Source: Spirochaetia bacterium
Lineage (GTDB): Bacteria > Spirochaetota > Spirochaetia > Treponematales > Breznakiellaceae
Direction: 5' to 3'
Assembly: GCA_026002265.1 (NCBI GenBank)
Contig: BOBG01000076.1
Coordinates: 1-9,952, forward strand
DNA length: 9,952 nt
Below the pieces are notes generated by a model, which had not been told where the DNA came from, ran no database searches, and saw only the letters and a list, made by a program, of their open reading frames with translations. The translations under genes were made by a program, and so were the position numbers. Shown here in pieces: positions 1 through 6,539 of this stretch (position 1 is the stretch's first letter; the number at the start of each line of letters is the position of its first letter).

Positions 1-483
1 GCTGAACCATTAAATATTTACAATTTACTATCTGAAAGCGCCTTCCGGCTCTGCGGCCGCTCCATTCTCACCCCAGAATCAGACAAAACCGGTATAATTT
101 TCATGGATCGGGAACGAGCGCGCTCAGTTTTTGAAAATATCCTCCGTAATGCCCTTGAATCCGGATCCGAAAATTCAGCAATCAACGCCTCTATCGCCCG
201 AATCAACACAAAAATCAGCATCACTATGTGCGACCGGGGCACCGGTATAGACGAAACTGATGCAAAACGGCTTTTTGACCCTTTTTTCACCCGGAAAAGT
301 ACCGGAACCGGCATTGGACTCTCCATCAGCCGGCGTTTTGTGGAAGCTGCCGGCGGATCAATCACTCTGGAAAATCGGCCCGGTGGCGGAACAGTGGTCA
401 GAATCCTCATACCAGAATGGGAAACAGAAAAACTGGATAGAGGTCTGTCCCCATTATCTCATTATAGTGTAAAGAAATACTGA
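1..483 (+). CDS. Sensor histidine kinase, C-terminal fragment (HATPase domain)
   Basis: This is the ATP-binding end of a two-component sensor kinase; the reading frame is open to the left edge, so the sensor part and the phospho-accepting His box lie outside. About 160 residues are visible. In window numbering, the N box is around residues 44-53 (VFENILRNAL, Asn46 and Asn50), the G1 box is DRGTGID at 78-84, the F box is FDPFF at 92-96, and the G2 box is GTGIGLS at 102-108. The domain then ends normally with GGGTVVRILIP. The family autophosphorylates a His and passes the phosphate to a response regulator; no regulator gene follows here. Oddly, the last 14 residues (RGLSPLSHYSVKKY) and the TGA stop at 481 come from a dispersed repeat that begins at 440, so the native C-terminus appears to have been replaced or extended. 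The sensed signal cannot be told from this fragment. Confidence 0.9.
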   Translation, partial: AEPLNIYNLLSESAFRLCGRSILTPESDKTGIIFMDRERARSVFENILRNALESGSENSAINASIARINTKISITMCDRGTGIDETDAKRLFDPFFTRKSTGTGIGLSISRRFVEAAGGSITLENRPGGGTVVRILIPEWETEKLDRGLSPLSHYSVKKY

Positions 484-510
484 AGGTCTGTCCCCAACGG
501 AGGAGTGATG
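440..510 (+). repeat. GGTCTGTCCCC repeat, copy A
   Basis: Two GGTCTGTCCCC cores at 442-452 and 485-495 lie 43 bases apart, separated by a segment containing TTATCTCATTATAGTGTAAA. Positions 440-495 match copy B (561-616) at 51 of 56 bases, and all five differences are A/G transitions. The left half lies inside the kinase reading frame and supplies its final codons and stop. The likeness continues past 495 into a GGAGG-ATG-like end. It is related to the ends of the RAYT unit at 6008-6650, so it is probably a non-autonomous derivative of that element. Confidence 0.85.
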
Positions 511-544
511 CTTGTAAAATCCACGTTTTCTATTATTTCTATTT

Positions 545-630
545 GCTGTAATGAGATATAGAGGTCTGTCCCCGTTATCTCATTATAGTGTAAAAAGATG
601 CTGGAGGTCTGTCCCCCAGCGAGGGAATGA
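545..630 (+). repeat. GGTCTGTCCCC repeat, copy B, with hairpin
   Basis: This is the second tandem copy, 121 bases after copy A, with cores at 563-573 and 606-616, again 43 bases apart. Unlike copy A it keeps a left arm. Positions 545-558 can pair with 576-589 (14 pairs including two G-U, with 10 contiguous perfect pairs TAATGAGATA/TATCTCATTA). This presents the first core in a 17-base loop. There is no T-run after the stem, so it does not look like an intrinsic terminator. It fills the space between the kinase gene and proS, and it ends about 45 bases before the proS start. Confidence 0.85.
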
Positions 631-662
631 TTTGATCTCTTTTCTAAAAAAAAATCCGGCAT

Positions 663-668
663 TATACT
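663..668 (+). promoter_or_regulatory. Candidate -10 box for proS
   Basis: TATACT (5 of 6 to TATAAT) ends only 6 bases before the proS ATG at 675, and there is no Shine-Dalgarno sequence between them. At the usual spacing, transcription would begin at or near the ATG, giving a leaderless or nearly leaderless mRNA. The -35 region is poor (TTTTCT at 640-645, 17-base spacer), so this is a tentative call. Confidence 0.35.
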
Positions 669-674
669 CAAGCT

Positions 675-2471
675 ATGAATTTTAGTCGTATGTTTATTCC
701 TACGCTCCGGGAAGTTCCGGCTGATGCAATGATCTCCAGTCATCAACTGATGTTTCGCGCGGGTTTGATCCGGAAGCTCGCCAATGGGCTTTTTGTGTAT
801 TTGCCGCTGGGTTTGCGTTCGTTCCGGAAAGTCGAGCAGATTATCCGGGAGGAAATGAACGCCATTGGTGCGCTGGAAATAAAACCGACGGTCGTGGTGC
901 CGGGTGATTTATGGAAAGAATCCGGCCGCTGGAGCGCAATGGGGGACGAGCTTTTGCGGGTTAAAAACCGTCTTGGCGGAGATTTTGTACTATCACCTAC
1001 TGCCGAAGAAGCGTTCACGGCAATCGTACGCGATGAACTCTCCAGTTACAAACAACTCCCCCTCAACTTCTACCAAATTAACACAAAATACCGGGACGAA
1101 ATCCGCCCACGCTATGGAGTTATGCGCGGACGGGAATTCACGATGAAAGATGCTTACTCTTACCATGCCACTGAGGAAAGTCTGGATCAAACCTACCAAG
1201 CGATGGGTCAGGCTTACCGGAGAATTTTTCAGCGCTGCGGCTTGAGTGTGATTCCGGTCAAGGCGGATTCCGGTGCGATGGGAGGGAGCGGCAGTGAGGA
1301 ATTCATGGTCGAGAGTGAAGTCGGCGACAACACGCTTATCCTCTGTTCCACCTGTAATTACGCGGCTAATGTTGAAAAAGCTGCCTGCAAAGATGATTCT
1401 CCGGAACCGGCTCCTATTCCTGTGTCTCCGCTTGAAAAAATTGATACGCCGAATGTCCGGACTATCGAGGAATTGTGCCGTTTTTTGAATTGTAACGCAC
1501 AGCAGTTTATAAAAACGCTGATCTACCGGGCAGTGAATGTGGAAATTGATCTGCAAAAGGCACCCGGTACCCAAAAACTGGAAAGCCGCCGGCTGACGCT
1601 GGAATCCCCTGCGGTGTATCCGGAAGTTTTTTTTGCAGTGTGCATCCGGGGCGATTTGAGTGTCAACGAGGTAAAACTTGCGGCGGTGCTTAAGGCGCAA
1701 GAAGTTACGCTGGCATCTGACGCTGATGTTGTCCGGCTCACCGGTGCACCGGTCGGATTTGCGGGTCCGGTTGCCTTGAACACGATTCCGGTTATTGCAG
1801 ATCTTTCCATTACAAAGCTTAACGATGCAGTCGCGGGTGCACTCGAAGCCGATACACACTACCGGCACCTTTCATTCGGCCGGGATTTTACTCCGTGGCT
1901 CACGACTGATGTCCGGACCGTTGTGGCCGGCGATTACTGTCCGTTGTGCGGTAAAAAAGTGTACGAAAAAAAAGGCAACGAGCTGGGGCATATTTTCAAG
2001 CTCGGTCATAAGTACACAAAAACTATGCACATTCGTTACTTGGACGAAACCGGCGCGTACCAAATTCCCACGATGGGCTGTTATGGCATTGGTCTTGACC
2101 GGACTCTGGCGTCAATTATCGAAGAGCATCATGATCAGTATGGAATCATGTGGCCAGTTTCCATTGCGCCGTACCATGTGATCATTATTCCAATTCCTTA
2201 TGACGGCGAGATTAAAGCTGCAGCCGATGCACTCAGTTCAGCATTGGAAAAAGCTGGAATCGAAGTACTTGTCGATGATCGCTCTGACCGGCCCGGCGTC
2301 AAATTTATCGATGCAGATCTGATCGGTATTCCATTCCGGATCGTCATGAGCAAAAAAAATCTTCCGGCCGTGGAATTAAAAATTCGGGGAAAAACGGAAA
2401 GCCACCTGATTCCGGTTGGAACTATCGTGGAAATAGTAAAAAACCGGATTGAAAAAGAGTTGGAAATTTAA
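675..2471 (+). CDS. proS: Prolyl-tRNA synthetase, bacterial type with editing domain
   Basis: ProS charges tRNA-Pro with proline using ATP in the cytoplasm. The 598-residue protein has the bacterial architecture: a class II catalytic core with PTAEE (109-112), motif 2 (KYRDEIRPRYGVMRGREF, 138-155) and ADSGAMGG (197-204). A YbaK-like editing insertion follows (about 255-405, with QQFIKTLIY, RGDLSVNEVKL and GFAGPV). Next come motif 3 (GCYGIGLDR, 468-476) and the C-terminal anticodon-binding domain from about 500. CxxC pairs at Cys224/Cys227 and Cys422/Cys425 flank the editing insertion and could form a metal-binding knuckle (inference). About 25 extra residues sit between KTLIY and the RGDLSVNEVKL motif. 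The ATG at 675 gives a normal N-terminus (FIPTLREVPADA), but no Shine-Dalgarno is visible; ATG at 690 is an alternative. The stop overlaps the stop of the convergent permease by 4 bases. Confidence 0.97.
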   Translation: MNFSRMFIPTLREVPADAMISSHQLMFRAGLIRKLANGLFVYLPLGLRSFRKVEQIIREEMNAIGALEIKPTVVVPGDLWKESGRWSAMGDELLRVKNRLGGDFVLSPTAEEAFTAIVRDELSSYKQLPLNFYQINTKYRDEIRPRYGVMRGREFTMKDAYSYHATEESLDQTYQAMGQAYRRIFQRCGLSVIPVKADSGAMGGSGSEEFMVESEVGDNTLILCSTCNYAANVEKAACKDDSPEPAPIPVSPLEKIDTPNVRTIEELCRFLNCNAQQFIKTLIYRAVNVEIDLQKAPGTQKLESRRLTLESPAVYPEVFFAVCIRGDLSVNEVKLAAVLKAQEVTLASDADVVRLTGAPVGFAGPVALNTIPVIADLSITKLNDAVAGALEADTHYRHLSFGRDFTPWLTTDVRTVVAGDYCPLCGKKVYEKKGNELGHIFKLGHKYTKTMHIRYLDETGAYQIPTMGCYGIGLDRTLASIIEEHHDQYGIMWPVSIAPYHVIIIPIPYDGEIKAAADALSSALEKAGIEVLVDDRSDRPGVKFIDADLIGIPFRIVMSKKNLPAVELKIRGKTESHLIPVGTIVEIVKNRIEKELEI

Positions 2472-3595
2472 CCTTTGCGCTCCTTGCGGGCTTTTTCCTT
2501 CATCTGCCAGTTGATCAAAATCCGCACGCCGGAACGCAAACTGATGAACACCACGACCAAACCCAAGATAATTGAGGTGATCTCCTTGGGAATTTGACGG
2601 GACTGCATCAGGGGCTGGGCTGATTTTAACATTCCAAATAATAATCCGGCCAGGGCAGTTCCCCATGCGGTGCTGTTTCCCACGAGCGCCACTGCGATTC
2701 CGTCAAAGCCATAGCCGTCCTGTCCGGATAAGACTCTGCCGGCAGAGAAAGAACCAAGAGAGACTATCGCGCCTGCGAGTCCAGCAAAGGCTCCGGCGAT
2801 TGCCATGGAAGTTGTAAGGGACGCATTTACGTTGATTCCGCCGTACCGGGCAGCTTCTTTGTTGAATCCGGTTGCCCGGAGCGAATAGCCGAGGCGGGTT
2901 TTGTCCATGATGATCCAAAAGAAAAATATCGAGGCAATGGTGAGGTACAACCCTATGTTTAACCGGGATCCGTTGGTGATCGATTCCAAGAAAGGACTTG
3001 TCAAGCGTCCGGTTGCCGGAAATTGCGGTGTTTGAAAGGGATTCGCACCCGGAATCAGCAGAGTCACGTACCGGGAAAAGTAGAGCGCAATATAATTCAT
3101 CATAATCGTTGCAACAACTTCCGATACATTGAACCGGGCTTTCAAAAATCCTACGATACCTCCCCACACTGCGCCGGCCGCGAGAGCCGCACCAATCGCC
3201 AACAGCCAATGAATAACCGGAATCCGAGGACCAAAAAGCGCAACGAACTGAGCCGCAGTGATGCCGATTGCATACTGCCCTTCAGCGCCGATGTTGAAGA
3301 GTCCTGACCGGGCTGCAAAAGCCATGGAGAATCCGCACAGAATCAACGGCATAGAAGATACCAGCCATTCGCCAATGTACCGGGCGTTGAATACACCGCG
3401 CCGGAGATCGAATCCGGTGATCACCTGCACAATAGCCGAGTACATTCCGGCTGGATTCCGGCCCACCACAACGATCAAAATCGTACCGACCAGGAATCCG
3501 AGGATCACGACAGCCACAGAGACAAGCGCATCAGAACGAGTGAAAGTCTCGAGGATTTTGCCCCGGATATCAGCAGTTTTTAAAGATTTTTGCAT
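2468..3595 (-). CDS. ABC transporter permease, BMP/PnrA (purine nucleoside or simple sugar) type
   Basis: This is an integral membrane permease of the BPD_transp_2 / COG4603 (YufP-like) group. Such permeases form the channel of importers fed by Bmp/PnrA lipoproteins, often for nucleosides. It has many hydrophobic segments and the family signatures RSGLFNIGAEGQ, FNVSEVVATIMMNYIALY, TRLGYSLRATGFNKEAARYGG and GYGFDGIAVALVG. The frame is open up to a possible start at 3691, but I choose the ATG at 3595 (375 residues, MQKSLKTADIRGK). A good promoter (TTGTCA, 17 bases, TATACT) lies between the two candidates, and the 32 extra residues do not resemble the family. It stands alone: the upstream gene is divergent and the downstream proS is convergent. 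The ATPase, the second permease and the binding protein must therefore be encoded elsewhere. The substrate cannot be fixed from sequence. Confidence 0.93.
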   Translation of the reverse strand: MQKSLKTADIRGKILETFTRSDALVSVAVVILGFLVGTILIVVVGRNPAGMYSAIVQVITGFDLRRGVFNARYIGEWLVSSMPLILCGFSMAFAARSGLFNIGAEGQYAIGITAAQFVALFGPRIPVIHWLLAIGAALAAGAVWGGIVGFLKARFNVSEVVATIMMNYIALYFSRYVTLLIPGANPFQTPQFPATGRLTSPFLESITNGSRLNIGLYLTIASIFFFWIIMDKTRLGYSLRATGFNKEAARYGGINVNASLTTSMAIAGAFAGLAGAIVSLGSFSAGRVLSGQDGYGFDGIAVALVGNSTAWGTALAGLLFGMLKSAQPLMQSRQIPKEITSIILGLVVVFISLRSGVRILINWQMKEKARKERKG

Positions 3596-3610
3596 ACAAC
3601 ACCGGGAGAC

Positions 3611-3639
3611 AGTATAACTAGTCAACAGATATTTGACAA
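3611..3639 (-). promoter_or_regulatory. Sigma70-type promoter for the ABC permease
   Basis: Read on the minus strand, TTGTCA (3639-3634) and TATACT (3616-3611) are separated by exactly 17 bases, and each matches the sigma70 consensus at 5 of 6 positions. Expected transcription start is near 3604, leaving about nine bases before the ATG at 3595. This supports the shorter permease start. Confidence 0.6.
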
Positions 3640-3656
3640 GAGAATTTATAAACCCC

Positions 3657-3685
3657 TTGCAAAAATGTTGAATTTTGTCTAGACT
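3657..3685 (+). promoter_or_regulatory. Candidate promoter for the hydrolase-pcnB pair
   Basis: TTGCAA (3657-3662), a 17-base spacer and TAGACT (3680-3685) precede the hydrolase on the plus strand. The boxes match consensus moderately (4 of 6 each). It is divergent from the permease promoter, with about 20 bases between their -35 boxes, so one regulator could affect both. No clear operator palindrome was seen. Confidence 0.35.
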
Positions 3686-3742
3686 CTGCATTTGTTATAG
3701 GGCGAGGTTGAATGCCTGCATTTTTGTTTTAAGGAACTAATT

Positions 3743-4699
3743 ATCACGAAAGAAGATTCGGATTTATGGATCCATAGCGATGATGATGCCCGGTTGTTTG
3801 TCCGTACATGGATTCCGGAATCGAAACCGATTGCAGTACTCCATATTGTTCATGGAATGGCCGAACACAGCGGGCGTTACGAGCGTTTCGCGCAATCGCT
3901 TATCAAGTCCGGTATTGCAGTATGGGCCGCGGATATGCGCGGTCATGGCAAAACGGCTGATCTTTCTGTCAATGGTGCTCGCCGGGGTGGACTCATGGGG
4001 CATTGTGCGGACAAAAATGGCGACCAGCGGGTTAGTGAGGACATTGATATTCTCAACCGGAGGATCACCGAAACATATCCGGATATTCCCTTTTTTCTCA
4101 TGGGACATTCGTGGGGATCTTTTTTGGTACAAAATTACCTTGAACAGTATCGCTATCCGCTCGCCGGTGCCATTCTCTCCGGTACCCGCGGTCCGGATGG
4201 AATAAAAATCGCGATTAGTGTGCCATTGATGCAGGTGATTTCTTTTGTTAAAGGTACGCGGAATACGTCCCGTTTTGCTCGGTCACTGGCAGACGGATCG
4301 TTGAATAATGCGTTTAAACCGAACCGGACTCCTTACGATTGGATTTCACGGGATCATGCCGAAGTTGACCGGTACGCGGCTGATCCATTGTGCAAAAATC
4401 TCTGCTCGGCCGGTTTTTACCGGGATATGGCACTTCTCTTGGAACGTATTCACCGGTCGGAGAATTTGCAAAAAATTCCCAAAAATCTTCCGGTGTACAT
4501 ATTTAGCGGTGCCTCTGATCCGGTTGGCGATAATGGAGTCGGCCCAAGTAAATTGGCAAATATCTACCGGGCATTGGGAATCAAAGATTTGGAATTGGTA
4601 CTCTATCCGGGTGCCCGGCATGAGACATTAAATGAGACAAATTATGCAGAAGTAACTAAAAATGTACTCGATTGGATTTTACGGCATATTAAACCATAG
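3743..4699 (+). CDS. Alpha/beta hydrolase, monoacylglycerol lipase / lysophospholipase-like
   Basis: This is a cytoplasmic serine hydrolase of the Hydrolase_4 (serine aminopeptidase S33, PldB/COG2267) family, whose members cleave monoacylglycerols or lysophospholipids. The true substrate is unknown. Signatures are HGMAEHSGRY near the oxyanion hole, DMRGHGKT, the nucleophile elbow GHSWGS, SGASDPVG (acid) and GARHETLNE (His). Numbered from the TTG at 3794, the triad is Ser106, Asp242 and His276. No signal peptide is seen. The first canonical start in frame is that TTG, which would cut into the first beta strand and has no Shine-Dalgarno. The frame is open upstream, and AAGGA (3731-3735) is followed seven bases later by ATC-ACG-AAA-GAA at 3743, encoding (M)TKEDSDLWIHSDDDAR, a typical N-terminus for this family. 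I therefore place the start at ATC 3743 (318 residues), as a rare non-AUG start or an ATG lost by mutation or sequencing error. pcnB follows after 17 bases. Confidence 0.9.
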   Translation: MTKEDSDLWIHSDDDARLFVRTWIPESKPIAVLHIVHGMAEHSGRYERFAQSLIKSGIAVWAADMRGHGKTADLSVNGARRGGLMGHCADKNGDQRVSEDIDILNRRITETYPDIPFFLMGHSWGSFLVQNYLEQYRYPLAGAILSGTRGPDGIKIAISVPLMQVISFVKGTRNTSRFARSLADGSLNNAFKPNRTPYDWISRDHAEVDRYAADPLCKNLCSAGFYRDMALLLERIHRSENLQKIPKNLPVYIFSGASDPVGDNGVGPSKLANIYRALGIKDLELVLYPGARHETLNETNYAEVTKNVLDWILRHIKP

Positions 4700-4716
4700 C
4701 AACAAGAGGATGTGAG

Positions 4717-5877
4717 TTGCGCGTTCGTTATTCAACTGCGAAAGATGGAAAATTGGTAAAAAAAGCTCTTGTGTACACACGAGAAGAGCATGGAATTACG
4801 CGTAAAGATGTTGATGCTGATGCGGTGGAAATCATCGAGCGGCTCCACCGGAATGGTTACAACGCATATTTGGTCGGCGGGGCAGTGCGTGATCTTGCGC
4901 TCAAAATGAAGCCAAAAGACTTTGATATTGTTACCAATGCAGTTCCTCACGATATAAAGAGAATGTTCCGGTCTGCCCGGATTATTGGGAATCGATTCCG
5001 GCTTGTTCATGTAACGGTCGGTTCAAAAATTTTTGAAGTGTGTACATTCCGGTCGCTGATCAACGGTACAACGAGTAATACCTTCGGCGACATCGAAGAT
5101 GATGTGCTCCGCCGGGATTTTACCCTCAATGCACTTTTTTATGACCCGCGTGAAGAAATTGTGGTCGATTATGTGGGCGGCATGAAGGATATTTGGGAAA
5201 AACGGATAAAACCGATCATTCCGCTCACCAGTATTTTTGTTGATGATCCGGTACGGATGATTCGGGCGGTTAAATATGCCGCGACAACCGGATTCAAACT
5301 GCCGCTTCAGATTCAACGGAAAATCCGGCAACAAGCCGATCTTCTGGACAAAATTTCGCGCTCCCGGCTCATGGAGGAACTCCTCAAGGTGATTCATTCT
5401 CATTGCGCTGCCGACATTGTGCAGGGACTCGATGAGAATGGTTTGTTTAAATATTTACAGCCAAATGCTGCGGAATTGATGCAGAGTAACCCCGGTTTCC
5501 GGAACCAGTACCTTAAAACACTCGGCACGATCAACCAAAGTGAAAAACCGGATCCGCCTGGAACTGATGCAGCAGCTCTTATCCGCGATTATTTGGAAGA
5601 ACGGACAATCTGGGATTCCAATGAAGAACATATTAAAAATGCATTTTCAGAGGCGCGCCAGTTTATACTGCCTTTGAATCTACCTCGGGTTGATTTTGAA
5701 AACGCCATCCGGCTGATTTTTCGTGCTCACAGCATCACAATAAAAGGTGAAATAATTCCGGAACATGAGCATCCCCGAAAGCCGTTTCCTCCGGAAAAGA
5801 AAACGCCGCTGATCGAGCAGAATACACATCCGCATTTTAGGAAACGCCGCCCTCGGTACCGTAAAAACAAACAGTAA
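4717..5877 (+). CDS. pcnB: Poly(A) polymerase (PcnB-type class II nucleotidyltransferase)
   Basis: This enzyme adds 3' poly(A) tails to RNA, which promotes decay; the related CCA-adding enzymes repair tRNA ends. The N-terminal nucleotidyltransferase fold has YLVGGAVRDL (51-60), the metal-binding DFD (68-70) and a third acid in FEVCTFR (Glu107). GNRFRLVHV (91-99), RRDFTLNAL (132-140) and DPVRMIRAV (177-185) resemble poly(A) polymerase I more than CCA enzymes. At 386 residues it is shorter than the E. coli enzyme and ends in a very basic tail (RKRRPRYRKNKQ) that may bind RNA. The start is TTG at 4717, supported by AAGAGGA at 4704-4710 with six bases between; no ATG or GTG lies nearby in frame. 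It is probably co-transcribed with the upstream hydrolase. Activity as a CCA-adding enzyme cannot be excluded by reading alone. Confidence 0.92.
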   Translation: MRVRYSTAKDGKLVKKALVYTREEHGITRKDVDADAVEIIERLHRNGYNAYLVGGAVRDLALKMKPKDFDIVTNAVPHDIKRMFRSARIIGNRFRLVHVTVGSKIFEVCTFRSLINGTTSNTFGDIEDDVLRRDFTLNALFYDPREEIVVDYVGGMKDIWEKRIKPIIPLTSIFVDDPVRMIRAVKYAATTGFKLPLQIQRKIRQQADLLDKISRSRLMEELLKVIHSHCAADIVQGLDENGLFKYLQPNAAELMQSNPGFRNQYLKTLGTINQSEKPDPPGTDAAALIRDYLEERTIWDSNEEHIKNAFSEARQFILPLNLPRVDFENAIRLIFRAHSITIKGEIIPEHEHPRKPFPPEKKTPLIEQNTHPHFRKRRPRYRKNKQ

Positions 5878-5990
5878 TTCCATCTTTTTCTACGAATACA
5901 ACCGGAGAAATGATTTTGAGACTATTTTTTGGTCATTTTTAGGCACCATGTGCCGGAATTTACGGTACAATGCCGGAAGTGAGGTGGAGT

Positions 5991-6539
5991 CTACCGGGAG
6001 CCGGGACGGAGGTCTGTCCCCAGTAGCCGGTGCCACGGCAGCCGTTCCAACACCCACTCCGGTGCGGGCTTCACTACCCGGACAATCCCGGCTTGATGGT
6101 GGTGCAAGCCACCCCACAGCCAATCCTCCGGCCGCTCGACGATACCGGCTTTTACCGGGTTTTGGTCGATGTAATTGTAGACTGTGATGAAATCTTCATC
6201 GTCCACAATCTCCCGCGAGAAGAATCGATCTCCCCACAAATGGCCGGTTTTTCCATACTTACGGTTCCACCGAATCGCAAGCACCATCTTGATCCATTTC
6301 ATTATCACAGAAAGACTTTGACCCAACTCCGGTGTGATTAAAAAGTGAAAATGATTGTCCATGATGCAGAAGTTATGGAGCTCAAACTTATAATGCTTTT
6401 TAGTTTTTGACTCCTCGATCACTTTCAAGAACATTTCTTTGTCTTCATCATCTTGCAAATCGAAAGCCTTCCGGTTAATTTCTGAAGCCACATGATAGGT
6501 TTTTCCCTTGCTTGTATCCCCACGTTCTGGACGCGACAT
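5991..6539 (-). CDS. REP-associated tyrosine transposase (RAYT, Y1/HUH family)
   Basis: This 182-residue protein belongs to the Y1_Tnp / COG1943 family: single-strand DNA transposases that cut with an HUH-motif metal site and a tyrosine, and are linked to dispersal of REP-like palindromes. It shows HNFCIMDNHFHFLI (HxH at His63/His65), GHLWGDRFFS (99-108), YIDQNPVKAGIV (Tyr123 the likely nucleophile) and the downstream DWLWGGLHHH. All expected motifs are intact, so it may be active. The ATG at 6539 follows GGGAGGA (6544-6550) at short spacing, right after an 8-bp stem-loop. The last residues GTDLRPGSR are read through the left terminal repeat (6008-6022). The gene sits between pcnB and acpS, both complete, and lacks the CCGG density of its neighbours in its central part, consistent with horizontal arrival. 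Confidence 0.94.
   Translation of the reverse strand: MSRPERGDTSKGKTYHVASEINRKAFDLQDDEDKEMFLKVIEESKTKKHYKFELHNFCIMDNHFHFLITPELGQSLSVIMKWIKMVLAIRWNRKYGKTGHLWGDRFFSREIVDDEDFITVYNYIDQNPVKAGIVERPEDWLWGGLHHHQAGIVRVVKPAPEWVLERLPWHRLLGTDLRPGSR

Noticed and set aside
508..561. 17-codon frame (MLVKSTFSIISICCNEI) after a GGAGG site between repeat copies A and B
   Set aside because: The ribosome-like site is well formed but very close to the ATG. The frame is short and ends at the next repeat, copy B's equivalent is only two codons long, and nothing supports translation.
440..630. Reading the two tandem repeats as a small CRISPR array
   Set aside because: There are only two units, with no regular short spacers and no cas genes; the cores also occur singly and inverted at a transposase.
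462..746. Minus-strand 94-codon open frame opposite the repeats and proS start
   Set aside because: Its sequence is made of repeat translations (GTDL twice, QTSSIFLHYNEI) and antisense proS. The same peptide pattern appears opposite the RAYT 5' end, confirming it is a repeat artefact.
993..1868. Long minus-strand open frame inside proS (291 codons)
   Set aside because: It is antisense to an intact, well-conserved proS; its Arg/Cys/His-rich sequence resembles no protein family and is a shadow of codon bias.
3596..3691. Longer permease start at 3691 (32 extra N-terminal residues)
   Set aside because: A strong sigma70-type promoter lies inside the extension, and the added residues do not fit the family, whereas ATG 3595 gives a normal length.
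5908..5954. Possible terminator after pcnB (AAATGA/TCATTT with T-runs; also GGCAC/GTGCC at 5942-5954)
   Set aside because: The first stem is six weak A/T-rich pairs with a 19-base loop; the second is five pairs with no T-run after it. Neither is convincing.
5948..6341. Plus-strand open frames across the RAYT gene
   Set aside because: They lie antisense to a transposase with all family motifs and have no recognisable domains.
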